52,132 nucleotides of DNA, taken from an uncultured Acidimicrobiales bacterium (GTDB taxonomy: Bacteria > Actinomycetota > Acidimicrobiia > Acidimicrobiales > SHLQ01). The position numbers and the translations under genes are program-made. The stretch lies in assembly GCA_938015295.1 (NCBI GenBank), contig CALLQB010000066.1:1-52132 (forward strand). The letters are read 5' to 3'. The number at the start of each line of letters is the position of its first letter. Positions within the stretch are counted from its first letter, which is position 1. Under the pieces are notes generated by a model. It made no database searches and was not told the origin of the DNA. It worked only from the letters and a program-made list of their open reading frames with translations. Shown here piece after piece: positions 44,101 to 52,132 of this stretch.

Positions 44101-45228
44101 TGCGACGAGGTCGCCACCGGGTCCGAACCCAAGGCCATCGCCCGTCTGCACGGTGTCGAATTTGCCTGATGGGAGGGAGAACACTCCGGTGCGGTCAAGA
44201 ACCCCGGCGCTCGCTCCGGCTGGGTCGTTGAACCAGACCAGGCCATCCTTCACCACAAGTTCTATGACACCTGCGCTACTTACTCGGCTCGTGCGCAATA
44301 CCCGCTGGACAACGAGGTCAACAATGATGACCTGCCCCGTCGAGTAGTTCGCGATGTACCCGATGCCCGAGGCCTCAACTGGCGGCCCGAGCACATCGCC
44401 GTCCGAGGCAACATCGATCGAAGAACACCGCTCGGCGGCCAACGCGCTCACGTGCAGCTGGCCGTTCGTGCTGTCAGACATCAAGAGGTACGCCGTGTCG
44501 TTCGCTGACGTTGTCCCGCCCATCTCGACTGCATCGCCACGCCCGGTGCTCAAACATGCCGCATCGCCGAGATCGCCGTCGTCGGCGATCGGCATCGCTT
44601 CGCCACGGCGGAGGTCGACCAAATAGGGACGTCCGCCCACAACCGCGACGTCGAGCTGCGACGCTGGTGACTGGTCCACAACGGTGCGTTCCAGATCGCC
44701 GTTGTCGACGCGCACCAGTCCGCCTTCGCCATCGACCGCCCACAACACACCGTTCGCGTCAGCAACGGCATGCTCCACCTGCATGTCCAGGCGGTAGCTC
44801 GCCGACGCCACGAGATCTTCGGCGCTAAAGACCTCTACAGCGTCGGGTGATACGACAAAAACGTTGTCGCCGCCGGCCGCAAGATCGAGCGGACTTGTCG
44901 CCTCATCGACCGTCACTTTCGGAGCGAGGGTAAGAAGCACTCCGTCAGCTTCAGCTAAGAGAGCCTCATCGTGATCGAGCACAAAGGCGCTGGGCCCATT
45001 TTGGCTGACCTGTAGGTCGTTTCCTGGGGCTCCGACATCAAGTCGAGCGGTGACCTCGCGTGTCGCGCCGTTCACCTTGACAACCTCGCCTGTCGCTTCG
45101 CTTTCGAGCCACGCCGTGGGGTCGCGAAACTCGACCTCCGAAGATGATGACTGTCCAATACGGAAAGCCAGAACTACGAAAGTTGCAACGAGAAGGGCGA
45201 TCACCATTCGGCGAGCCCAAAGAGTCAT
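41188..45228 (-). CDS. Giant surface protein: propeller-like head, nine PKD domains, Thr-rich stalk, C-terminal anchor
   Basis: 1346 residues. An N-terminal signal-anchor (about 6-24, RRMVIALLVATFVVLAF) is followed by a region to about 390 with repeated short strands (VFVVSPDAVEVF, LWAVDGEGGLVRVD, YIANYSTGQVIIVDL) that looks like a beta-propeller. An acidic linker reaches about 472, then nine PKD domains (about 475-1215), seven of which show WxFxDG or close variants. Some domains have extra Cys pairs (CNAGGSTC, CNDGGCD). A Thr/Ser/Pro-rich stalk follows to about 1305, then a C-terminal hydrophobic segment (AIVAVLSATWIGFIA) and a basic tail. It is probably anchored at both ends in the membrane with the rest outside. 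Coupled to the TgpA-like gene downstream. Confidence 0.9.
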   Translation of the reverse strand: MTLWARRMVIALLVATFVVLAFRIGQSSSSEVEFRDPTAWLESEATGEVVKVNGATREVTARLDVGAPGNDLQVSQNGPSAFVLDHDEALLAEADGVLLTLAPKVTVDEATSPLDLAAGGDNVFVVSPDAVEVFSAEDLVASASYRLDMQVEHAVADANGVLWAVDGEGGLVRVDNGDLERTVVDQSPASQLDVAVVGGRPYLVDLRRGEAMPIADDGDLGDAACLSTGRGDAVEMGGTTSANDTAYLLMSDSTNGQLHVSALAAERCSSIDVASDGDVLGPPVEASGIGYIANYSTGQVIIVDLVVQRVLRTSRVSSAGVIELVVKDGLVWFNDPAGASAGVLDRTGVFSLPSGKFDTVQTGDGLGFGPGGDLVAGDEGLASPEFAGEESVLLPGTAGSGDAAEQDDEFGTDSGPGAEGLLGSEELPDVGEAEPPQADPAGLSEAESDAVGVPDEEGPSEPDLEPLPEEDELQADFTFTSDQVQVGEVVNFVDGSRGGAESWNWSFGDGTSGSGPAVSKSWAVEGRYEVTLFVDNATQSSSTSQIITVLPTNVKIPPKAAFTFDNGTIEAGQSVSFTDRSTGSPTTLTWTFGDGGTAEGSRVSNTYDEPGRYTVTLRASNDVGSDSATASILVLDVVSPPIAIISPSARSIDVGDFVVLRSQSTGNPTTQRWDFDDGSGGNGVEVTHSFDEPGVYTVSLFVENSAGDDTATVDITVQRPLDPPTARIDGNSRTAGAGTEVCFVSTSTNNPTQLSWDFGDGSTATGQSVCHIFEAAGRYVVALTASNSAGSDEDTVVVRVTPAPPPPVASFSANPSRPAAGIAVSFTDTSANDPSSWSWSFGDEATSAAANPTHSYDEPGSYTVSLTVTNPQGSDTTSREIVVVAPAPIADFTVSSTNPALGETVSFDDVSRNNPDRWSWDFGDGSTSTLENPSHTFTTAGTFTVVLKVWNEQGSDTTSVTIEVEPPPPEAEFVYSPGSPNTATEVSFTDTSTGGPTSWGWDFGDGGTWNGQTPAPRVFQEPGSYTVTLTACNAGGSTCDTYSQTIRVTAAPEPPVAKFSVSPSGPIQVGTTVEFTNQSTNNPETFRWSFEGGLVLDFEDIAYTYNFPGTFRVTLEVCNDGGCDSARRDIEVVVDPPRANFKIGAGGNADVGERISFEDSSNGDPESWSWDFGDGATSSAQNPTHTYTSPGTFTVTLVVSNSGGSDSRTRSIRIRARGTTSTTTTTTSTTTTSVPPTTSTTSTTTSTTTTSTTTTTTTTTTTTTTTTTSAPTTSPPTTSAPTTAAPTTAAPTTAAPTTAAPTTSASPPSTTATQGSSEPWQAIVAVLSATWIGFIARKSRRPEPAS
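41320..41575. repeat. Low-complexity repeats encoding Thr-rich stalk of PKD protein
   Basis: About 41320-41405 consists of diverged 15-bp units encoding APTTA, and about 41415-41575 is a GTT/GTC triplet tract encoding poly-Thr with Ser/Val/Pro breaks. Slippage at these sites could change the stalk length in frame. Confidence 0.8.
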
Positions 45229-45484
45229 GGCATAGCGGCTGATGGCTCCTCCTCAGAAGTGCCGGCGGGGGTGATGTTGTTCGAAGTAGGGATCGCAGCA
45301 CAGGGGTACTTCTGCGCCGGACCCGCCCAGCTCACTACTTTCCGTGATTGTTCATACGAAAGCTACCACAGAACGTCGTAAATCTAGACCTCACGACAAA
45401 AACTACTCGCTCTGGGGTCGTTGGCCATCTCGGGCCGAAATCCCAGCAATCAGCTTCGCAAAGGACCTTGCCGGAACGAACGGA
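45229..45484. other. Gap upstream of PKD gene and downstream of korB
   Basis: A 256-base region with no recognisable gene. It should hold the promoter of the PKD-TgpA pair and the end of the korAB transcript. I could not pick a clear terminator hairpin or promoter boxes by eye. Confidence 0.4.
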
Positions 45485-46516
45485 TCAAACTTCCCAGGTC
45501 GGCAGCGAATGCAGAAGCGCGTGCAAATCGCCGGGCCCATGCTGTTGCTGAGCCGCCGCCAGCTGCGCGCTGGTCGCCTCTGCATATTCCGGGCGATCCA
45601 CAGAGCGGAAAACACCCATTGGCGTCGGTTGGGTCGGGTTGCTGGCCAGCCTCGAAAGAGCAAAGGCGACCGACGGGTCCGGTTGCAGTTCGTCATGTAC
45701 AACGATGCGTTCTACACCTACATCGGCGACATCGACCAGAACAGCACAGCCCGATGCATCGAGCATCACGCCGCGTTCGCCGTTTTCGCCAAACGTAATG
45801 GGTTCGCCGTGCTTGAGATCGATCAGCATATTGTCGCGATTCGCCTTCTTGGTGATCAGGTCGAACGCGCCGTCGTTGAACACGTTGCAGTTCTGGAACA
45901 CTTCGACCAATGCTGCGCCCTTGTGCTCATGAGCCCGCCGAAAGGTGGCCTGCATGTGTTTGCGATCCATGTCGTGGGTTCGAGCGACAAACGATGCCTC
46001 TGCGCCGAGCGCGACGCTCACTGGGTTGAACGGCTGGTCAAGAGATCCATACGGAGAAGACTTGGTCACCTTGCCTGGTTCGCTCGTCGGCGAATACTGC
46101 CCCTTCGTCAGACCATAAATTTGGTTGTTGAACAGCAGAATCTTGATGTTGACGTTTCGCCGAAGCGCATGGATGAGATGGTTTCCGCCGATCGACAACA
46201 TGTCGCCATCGCCGCCCACGACCCACACGTCGAGCTCCGGGCGAGCGATCGCCAGGCCAGAGGCAATGGCTGGAGACCGGCCATGGATGCTGTGCATGCC
46301 ATAGGTATTCATGTAGTACGGAAACCGGGCTGCGCAGCCGATTCCCGAAACGAACACAGTGTTCTCTCTCGCAACGCCCAGGTCGGGCATCATCAACTGG
46401 ACCGCGGTGAGGATGGAGTAGTCGCCACAGCCGGGGCACCAGCGCACCTCTTGGTCAGAGGTCCAGTCGGCCTTGCTTGTTTCGGGCACTTCGGTGGTTA
46501 CGGGTGTTTCAGGCAT
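45485..46516 (-). CDS. korB: 2-oxoacid:ferredoxin oxidoreductase, beta subunit
   Basis: 343 residues. The thiamine-diphosphate binding motif GDGDMLSIGGNHLIHALRRN and cysteines WCPGCGD and GIGCAARF, which ligate the iron-sulfur cluster, are all visible. IHGRSPAIASGLAIARPEL is typical of KorB. It pairs with the korA product upstream to oxidise 2-oxoglutarate (or a related 2-oxoacid) to the acyl-CoA with reduction of ferredoxin. In Mycobacterium tuberculosis the homologous pair is Rv2455c-Rv2454c. Gap to korA is 76 bases. Confidence 0.95.
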   Translation of the reverse strand: MPETPVTTEVPETSKADWTSDQEVRWCPGCGDYSILTAVQLMMPDLGVARENTVFVSGIGCAARFPYYMNTYGMHSIHGRSPAIASGLAIARPELDVWVVGGDGDMLSIGGNHLIHALRRNVNIKILLFNNQIYGLTKGQYSPTSEPGKVTKSSPYGSLDQPFNPVSVALGAEASFVARTHDMDRKHMQATFRRAHEHKGAALVEVFQNCNVFNDGAFDLITKKANRDNMLIDLKHGEPITFGENGERGVMLDASGCAVLVDVADVGVERIVVHDELQPDPSVAFALSRLASNPTQPTPMGVFRSVDRPEYAEATSAQLAAAQQQHGPGDLHALLHSLPTWEV

Positions 46517-46592
46517 TGTCGTCGTCTTTCTCGTTCAGTTCGTCTGTGTTCGCTCGTCGGGGTCTGCTCGGTGTTCGCATGCCAGGTCGGGG

Positions 46593-48464
46593 CTACGCCC
46601 GAACAGCCTCCGAAAGAGCCGTCTCAAGTTCGCCAGCAGTAAACGGCTGACCCATCACCTTGGTGATCGACTGTGCGTCGACCAAATACTCTGCCCGAAC
46701 CAGCTTCGACAGCTGGCCAAGATTCAGCTCTGGAACAATCACCTGGTCGAATCCGGCCAGCACCTCCCCTAGGTTCTTCGGGAACGGGTTGAGGTGGGTC
46801 AGGTGCACGTGGGCGATCTTGTCGCCACGGTCACGAATTCGCCGCACAGCGCCGGTGATCGCCCCCCAAGTCGACCCCCAGCCGAGCACACAAACCGACG
46901 CATCAGCGTCGCCTTCTACCTCGACTAGTGGGATATCGTCAGCGATTTTGGCGATGCGAGCCTCACGAATGTCGGTCATCAAGGCGTGATTCTCCGGGCT
47001 GTAACTTACGTTGCCGGTACCATCTTCCTTCTCAAGGCCACCAATGCGGTGCATCAAGCCCGGTGTGCCCGGAATCGCCCAGGGACGCACCAGGTTGTCG
47101 TCACGCAAGTATGGCCAGAAGACCCCCTCGCCGTCTTCGTTCGTCTGATTCGGCTCGGTGGCGTAGTCGACCGGTATCTCGGGCAATGTGGTCACGTCGG
47201 GGATCTTCCAAGGTGCCGAACCGTTGGCGAGATAGCCGTCGGAGAGCAACATCACCGGTGTGCGGTACTTGACCGCGATACGCACGGCTTCAATCGCTGC
47301 ATAGAAACACTGCGAAGGGTTGTACGCCGCCACAATCGGCATCGGTGCCTCACCATGACGTCCGTACATCGCCATCATCAGATCTGAGGCTTCAGTTTTT
47401 GTCGGCAGCCCGGTCGATGGGCCGCCTCGCTGGATGTCGATAACCACAAGCGGCAACTCGAGGCTGATCGCCAGGCCAATGGTCTCCCCCTTCAGTGCAA
47501 TGCCGGGGCCACTCGTGGTTGTGATGCCGATATGGCCGCCGTAGGACGCGCCAAGTGCTGCGCCGACTGCGGCGATTTCGTCTTCAGCCTGAAAGGTGCG
47601 TACGCCAAAATTCTTGTGCTTTGAAAGTTCATGAAGGATGTCGCTAGCCGGTGTGATCGGGTAAGAACCCAGAAACAACGGGATTGCCGCCTGTTGGCCG
47701 GCGGCAATCAGGCCCCACGACAATGCAGTGTTGCCGTTGATACTGGTATAGGTGCCTGACTCAAGCGATGCCGGGCGTACCTGATAATGGTGCTCGGAGA
47801 GCTCAGCGGTCTCGCCGTAGGCGTGTCCGGCATGAAACGCCGCCTTGTTCGAGGCCACGACCTCCGGCCGACTGCTGAACTTGGCATCGATCCACTCAAG
47901 CGTCGGATCGAGGGGGCGGCTGTACATCCACGACAAAAGGCCCAGGGCAAAGAAGTTCTTCGACCGCTCGGCGTCGCGCGGCTTTACGCCGAGGTCCTTC
48001 GCGACCTCTTTGGTCAAGGTCGTCATTTGGACCTCGATGACCGTGTAGCCAGCGAGCGACCCATCCTCGAGCGGGTTGTCGACATAACCGGCTTTGGTAA
48101 GGTTGCGCTCTTCGAACGCATCGGTGTTCACAATGATTGTGCCACCCGCCTCTAGCCGGCCGAGGTCGCTCTTCAGCGCTGCCGGATTCATCGCGACGAG
48201 CACATTCGGGGCGTCGCCGGGTGTCGTTATCTCATGGTTCGAGATCTGCACCTGGAACGCCGACACCCCGGCCAGCGTTCCTTGTGGCGCACGGATCTCG
48301 GCAGGAAAATCGGGCAGTGTCGCCAGATCGTTGCCGAACAACGCGCTTGCGCTGGTAAACCGATCGCCGGTGAGTTGCATGCCATCGCCGGAGTCGCCGG
48401 CGAAGCGCACAATCACCTGATCGATATCTTGCGCCTCGTTCTTTGGGTCAAGAGTGTTCGTCAC
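46593..48464 (-). CDS. korA: 2-oxoacid:ferredoxin oxidoreductase, fused gamma/alpha subunit
   Basis: 623 residues taken from GTG at 48464, preceded by GAGGTG; a longer start at 48557 would add a basic extension. The N-terminal gamma-like domain (VIVRFAGDSGDGMQLTGDRF) is joined to the alpha domain with YPITPASDILHELSKH, TTSGPGIALKGE and QRGGPSTGLPTKTEASDL, the substrate-binding motifs. The fused gamma-alpha form is the usual KorA architecture in actinobacteria. It lacks ferredoxin-like 4Fe-4S motifs of its own, so an external ferredoxin is required; none is encoded nearby. Confidence 0.94.
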   Translation of the reverse strand: MTNTLDPKNEAQDIDQVIVRFAGDSGDGMQLTGDRFTSASALFGNDLATLPDFPAEIRAPQGTLAGVSAFQVQISNHEITTPGDAPNVLVAMNPAALKSDLGRLEAGGTIIVNTDAFEERNLTKAGYVDNPLEDGSLAGYTVIEVQMTTLTKEVAKDLGVKPRDAERSKNFFALGLLSWMYSRPLDPTLEWIDAKFSSRPEVVASNKAAFHAGHAYGETAELSEHHYQVRPASLESGTYTSINGNTALSWGLIAAGQQAAIPLFLGSYPITPASDILHELSKHKNFGVRTFQAEDEIAAVGAALGASYGGHIGITTTSGPGIALKGETIGLAISLELPLVVIDIQRGGPSTGLPTKTEASDLMMAMYGRHGEAPMPIVAAYNPSQCFYAAIEAVRIAVKYRTPVMLLSDGYLANGSAPWKIPDVTTLPEIPVDYATEPNQTNEDGEGVFWPYLRDDNLVRPWAIPGTPGLMHRIGGLEKEDGTGNVSYSPENHALMTDIREARIAKIADDIPLVEVEGDADASVCVLGWGSTWGAITGAVRRIRDRGDKIAHVHLTHLNPFPKNLGEVLAGFDQVIVPELNLGQLSKLVRAEYLVDAQSITKVMGQPFTAGELETALSEAVRA

Positions 48465-48769
48465 GGTTGCTGTAGCACCTCGGTTCAGGATCGCCCTCGG
48501 GCACCGGTTGCCCTTGAGCAGTGCGTTTGGAAGATCGCCCGAACGTCGGGCGGCCAACCGAACGAATCGGACCTTAGCGGGCCGACAGACATAAGTGTGC
48601 CTTTGGGCACGTCAAACCTCCAAGTACGACAAGGTTCACTTTGCTGCTTTCTGTCCGATGGTGCAGATGACGCGGTGGTCGCACCGCCGCGCCCAATCCA
48701 GCCAGTAACCTGTATCTTGCCCCGACATCACCAATGGGGCCTTCAACAACGACCCTGATTGCTGAGATC
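48465..48769. other. Divergent region between korA and aldolase
   Basis: About 305 bases hold the promoters for both genes. A small hairpin GTGCC-TTTG-GGCAC lies at 48597-48610. Nothing else was recognised. Confidence 0.4.
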
Positions 48770-49654
48770 ATGAACCAAGACCAGTTGCAAAAAATCAACG
48801 ACGAGACCGGCTTCATTGCTGCGCTTGACCAAAGTGGCGGCAGTACGCCCAAGGCTCTCAAGCTCTACGGCATCGAAGAAGACACCTACAGCGGCGACGA
48901 GGCGATGTTCGACCTCGTGCACGCGATGCGCAGCCGCATCATGACGAGCCCAGCCTTCACCGGCGAGCGCATCATGGGCGCAATCCTTTTCGAGATGACT
49001 ATGGACCGCCAAGTTGAAGGCGTCGACACCGCCGACTACCTCTGGAACTCCAAAGGCGTCGTCCCTTTCCTTAAGGTCGACAAGGGCCTCGCCGACGAGT
49101 CGAACGGCGCACAGATAATGAACGACATGCCCGGCCTCGACGACCTCTGCTCCCGAGCCGTCGCAAAGAACGTGTTCGGCACCAAAATGCGTTCGGTGAT
49201 CAAGCTCGCCAACGAGGAAGGCGTTAACGCCGTTGTCGACCAACAATTCGCCGTCGGCAAACAGATCCTCGGTCACGGGCTGATGCCGATCATCGAACCA
49301 GAGATCGACATCAACAGTCCCGAGAAAGCCGCTGCCGAGGCGTTACTCAAGGCACGTATCGTTGAACACGCGAACCAGTTGGGCGACCAAAAGGTCATGC
49401 TCAAGCTGACGCTTCCCGAAGAAGCAAACTTCTACGCTGATCTTGTCAACCACGACAACATCTTGAAGGTTGTCGCCCTGTCGGGTGGCTATGACCGCGA
49501 TGAGGCAAACCGTCGTCTCAGCGAAAACAATGGCATGATCGCCAGCTTCTCGCGTGCCTTGTCCCAGGGTCTCAGTGCCCAGCAGTCCGACGAAGAGTTC
49601 AACTCGATGCTCGACGGAGCTATCGCCAGTATCTTCGCTGCCTCGAGCACCTAA
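48770..49654 (+). CDS. fda: Class I fructose-bisphosphate aldolase
   Basis: 294 residues from the ATG at 48770, where the opening MNQDQLQKIND matches the Staphylococcus-type class I enzyme. The frame extends 12 codons further upstream. Segments FIAALDQSGGSTPKALK, ILFEMTMDRQVEG, VVPFLKVDKGLA, FGTKMRSVI and VALSGGYDRDEAN are diagnostic. The Schiff-base Lys falls at residue 212 (VMLKLTLP), the same number as in the staphylococcal enzyme. It cleaves fructose 1,6-bisphosphate without metal. The more common actinobacterial aldolase is the metal-dependent class II type. A terminator follows 65 bases after the stop. Confidence 0.95.
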   Translation: MNQDQLQKINDETGFIAALDQSGGSTPKALKLYGIEEDTYSGDEAMFDLVHAMRSRIMTSPAFTGERIMGAILFEMTMDRQVEGVDTADYLWNSKGVVPFLKVDKGLADESNGAQIMNDMPGLDDLCSRAVAKNVFGTKMRSVIKLANEEGVNAVVDQQFAVGKQILGHGLMPIIEPEIDINSPEKAAAEALLKARIVEHANQLGDQKVMLKLTLPEEANFYADLVNHDNILKVVALSGGYDRDEANRRLSENNGMIASFSRALSQGLSAQQSDEEFNSMLDGAIASIFAASST

Positions 49655-49719
49655 ACCTTCTACTTTCCTTCTACTTTGCTGAGCGGGTGTCACCCCGCTT
49701 GCGTGCCCTGTCGCACGCG

Positions 49720-49754
49720 AAGGCCGGCAACCCTTTCGGGGGTGCCGGCCTTTT
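49720..49754 (+). terminator. Intrinsic terminator of aldolase gene
   Basis: An 8-base-plus stem AAGGCCGGCA-ACCC pairs with GGGTGCCGGCCTT (one bulged A), loop TTTCGG, and ends in TTTT. A smaller AGCGGG/CCCGCT hairpin lies just before it. Confidence 0.8.
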
Positions 49755-49788
49755 GCGTACATGGCCGACGTTGCAGAAGGGTGATTCG

Positions 49789-50178
49789 CTAACGGTCGGG
49801 TGCTAGGTCGCGAACCGCAGCGGCAAACAACGCCTTTCTTCGCCGCTTGTCGTTGCCGAATACCAGACGTGTCGCAACGACTTCGGTGCGGCTGTGGGTA
49901 CTCCCTCCGACTCGGTAGAACCGTCGCCGAACGACCCCAAGGACAGCAACGTTCTCGCCGGCCTTCGGCACCGTACGAGGGCGCTCTCCGAACTGGACGA
50001 CTGGCGTCGAGACGGTGGCGTCAGGAAAGACGGCCGACACTTCGTATTGCACAAGGTGGTCGCCGGACGGCAACTCGCGCACGACCGGGTCGCTCGACAA
50101 GTGACCACAAACGACGACCAGGTTCAGATCTTGCAACGCCGCAGATGGCGCGAGTTTCGAGGCTGAAAGGGCACTCAA
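49789..50178 (-). CDS. Short, divergent SSB-like OB-fold protein
   Basis: 129 residues. The segment LNLVVVCGHLSSDPVVREL resembles the first strand and loop of bacterial single-stranded-DNA-binding proteins, and FYRVGGSTHSRTEVVATRLVF fits the later beta strands. The usual glycine-rich tail and the acidic DDDIPF-like tip that recruits partner proteins are missing; the protein ends in a basic stretch (NDKRRRKALFAAAVRDLAPDR). It is therefore a paralogue and not the main replication SSB. It lies next to a TPR protein upstream of the rRNA operon, with 78 bases between the genes. Confidence 0.72.
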   Translation of the reverse strand: MSALSASKLAPSAALQDLNLVVVCGHLSSDPVVRELPSGDHLVQYEVSAVFPDATVSTPVVQFGERPRTVPKAGENVAVLGVVRRRFYRVGGSTHSRTEVVATRLVFGNDKRRRKALFAAAVRDLAPDR

Positions 50179-50256
50179 GAGATTCTCCTTCAGAGAAAGA
50201 ACAACATGAAGGAGGAAGTACCACCACCGTAGCGACGGCCTCTGACAGCCTCGACG

Positions 50257-51282
50257 CTACGACAGAGCGTTCAGCCGCCGCACCGCGTCGCCGAACTCCC
50301 CGGGCTGCCGCGTTATCCAGCCAAACAGGTCGCGGGCTCGCGCCGTTCGACCGGCTCGCTCGTACAGGTCCGCTAGGGCATACGCCCGAGACAAATGGTG
50401 GTCCTTTGCCCGCTTTGGCTGCTTCCAGCCCTGTTCGAGCAACGCAATGGCACCTTTAAGATCGCCGCGGTCGCCGAGCGACCCTGCCATAACGATGCGG
50501 CCTTCGTTCACCAGCGCAGCGCTTGGCGAGGCGTCCTTTAACTCTTCCCACAACTCAGACACGTCGTCCCAGCGTTCAAGTGCCCGGTAACAGTCGGCAA
50601 GAACCGGATGCTGCTCGGTCGTGCCGGCAAGCTCCCGAAACGCCTCCAGCTCTTTTGCTGCTTCTTTCCATTTGCCGAGGCGGTACAACGTAAGCCCATT
50701 GAGCTCTCGTAGCTCGGCCACGTCAGGCGCACCCTCGACCAACGGCTTTAATGTTCGGCGCGCGTCGGTGAACCGCTCGTCCGCAAATTCGAGCGACGCA
50801 CGACCAAGCTTGTCCAGCGCCTTCGCCCCATTTGTTTTGCCAAGCGCCTTTGCAAGCGAGCCTGCGGTGTCGTCAAGTGCCAGAGGCACCTTCGGCAACT
50901 TCGACCGCTCACTGCGCCGTGGTTTGCGAGCGGCACGATTCGAACCCCGGTCGACGGCCTCTTTCGCCTCTTCACGAATACGTCGATCGATCTCGGGCTT
51001 CTGGCGTTCAGGTTCGACGAACCCCGATGGCTCTTGGCGCCCTTCCACGTAGCTCGCGCCCTTTCGAGTCAACGAACCCCACTCGGCGCGGTCAGACTTA
51101 CGAGACGAAACTCGCTTCCCTGGCCCACTCCCGCGGCCACTGTCTGATCGACCGCCCGATCGGCGACTCTCGCTGCTACCGCGCCCCTTCGGAGGGCCAG
51201 AACGAGAACTCGAGCGACTATTGCTAGACGGTCGCCCGTTGTTGCGCGAACCGCCAGAACCAGAACCTCGGGAATCAGCCAC
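50257..51282 (-). CDS. TPR-repeat protein with basic low-complexity N-terminus
   Basis: 341 residues from GTG at 51282. An open frame extends 34 codons upstream, but the GTG follows TACTGTGAACAC, which would suit a leaderless transcript. The first 140 or so residues are rich in Ser, Gly, Arg and Lys (RGSGSGGSRNNGRPSSNSRS) and probably disordered, possibly binding nucleic acid. The rest contains helical tetratricopeptide-type repeats (ADERFTDARRTLKPLV, LTLYRLGKWKEAAKELEAF, LADLYERAGRTARARDLFGW). I do not recognise a named family. It lies directly downstream of the rRNA operon terminator on the same strand. Confidence 0.75.
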   Translation of the reverse strand: MADSRGSGSGGSRNNGRPSSNSRSSSRSGPPKGRGSSESRRSGGRSDSGRGSGPGKRVSSRKSDRAEWGSLTRKGASYVEGRQEPSGFVEPERQKPEIDRRIREEAKEAVDRGSNRAARKPRRSERSKLPKVPLALDDTAGSLAKALGKTNGAKALDKLGRASLEFADERFTDARRTLKPLVEGAPDVAELRELNGLTLYRLGKWKEAAKELEAFRELAGTTEQHPVLADCYRALERWDDVSELWEELKDASPSAALVNEGRIVMAGSLGDRGDLKGAIALLEQGWKQPKRAKDHHLSRAYALADLYERAGRTARARDLFGWITRQPGEFGDAVRRLNALS

Positions 51283-51380
51283 GTGTTCACAGTACAGAGC
51301 ACACGGCCCGTTGCTGTTGTTGGGTGCCCCATGACCCCTGGCACCCACGGGCGAACACTGGTTCCGAAACCGCCGCGCGC

Positions 51381-51423
51381 CCAAAACGAAGAGGAGCTCC
51401 CAGCCTCGAAAGGCTGGGAGCTC
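51381..51423 (-). terminator. rRNA operon terminator
   Basis: A perfect 13-bp stem with a four-base loop at 51394-51423 (GAGCTCCCAGCCT and its complement) is followed on the minus strand by CTCTTCGTTTTGG. It lies just after the 3' end of 5S rRNA. Confidence 0.85.
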
Positions 51424-51435
51424 TACTCAGGAGAA

Positions 51436-51553
<118 letters not shown>

Positions 51554-51689
51554 CTAGTTGCCTAGTTTGGCGATTTGTATGTATTTAGTTTCTCAAAGGG
51601 GTAACCCCTTGAATACTCCATAGCGAACACGAACACCGATGTCATAAGACAACAAGTATTTTCGAAATTGATCGTAATCATTCGAGCTT

Positions 51690-52132
<443 letters not shown>

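Noticed and set aside
45344..46642. 432-codon open frame on the plus strand opposite korB
   Set aside because: It is antisense to korB, which has all family motifs; no signal or domain was seen in the antisense frame.

Overview
The window looks like a chromosomal segment of a high-GC Gram-positive bacterium (Actinomycetota). My best guess is an Acidimicrobiia-type lineage, from inference rather than a marker search. The evidence is the conserved order tlyA-nadK-recN-pyrG-nudix-xerD ... scpA-scpB-rluB-cmk-der, which I know from Mycobacterium (Rv1694-Rv1713). Frequent GTG/TTG starts, a KorAB-type 2-oxoacid:ferredoxin oxidoreductase and Ca-binding GGxGxD repeat proteins with Sec signals also fit. 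An rRNA operon enters at the right edge, with 5S and the 3' end of 23S on the minus strand.

Region 1 (1-12.3 kb) is an accessory envelope region. It holds the C-terminal part of an exported Ig-like/lamin-tail protein, a small membrane protein, and a coupled MBOAT acyltransferase/SGNH-type pair. Three paralogous secreted RTX-like calcium-binding proteins follow, sharing disulfide caps and a C-terminal FnIII-like domain. Between them sit an overlapping SDR/luciferase-like/SDR operon and a DUF4126 membrane protein. tRNA-Pro(GGG) closes the region.

Region 2 (12.4-25.3 kb) is mainly housekeeping on the minus strand: a zinc-ribbon membrane protein, a SpoIIE-type phosphatase, der, a DUF512 PDZ/radical-SAM protein, plsC, an aroA-cmk fusion, tyrA, rluB, scpB and scpA, many with start/stop overlaps. 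An Eis-like acetyltransferase and ispH are on the plus strand.

Region 3 (25.3-29.3 kb) is a plus-strand block inserted between scpA and xerD. It carries a photolyase with an in-frame 27-bp tandem repeat array, a type II NADH dehydrogenase with two Rex-like operators at its start, and trpS.

Region 4 (29.3-36.6 kb) is a minus-strand operon running tlyA-nadK-recN-pyrG-nudix-xerD-HD.

Region 5 (36.7-45.2 kb) is the most distinctive part. A MoxR ATPase and a DUF58 protein converge on a TgpA-like membrane protein whose transglutaminase catalytic Cys and His are replaced. Coupled to the latter is a 1346-residue protein with a propeller-like N-terminus, nine PKD domains, a Thr-rich stalk and a C-terminal anchor. 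I read this as an envelope module and the best candidate for an undescribed system.

Region 6 (45.5-52.1 kb) has korA-korB, a Staphylococcus-type class I fructose-bisphosphate aldolase, a divergent SSB-like protein, a TPR protein and the distal end of the rRNA operon. All functions are assigned by reading motifs; no database search was run.
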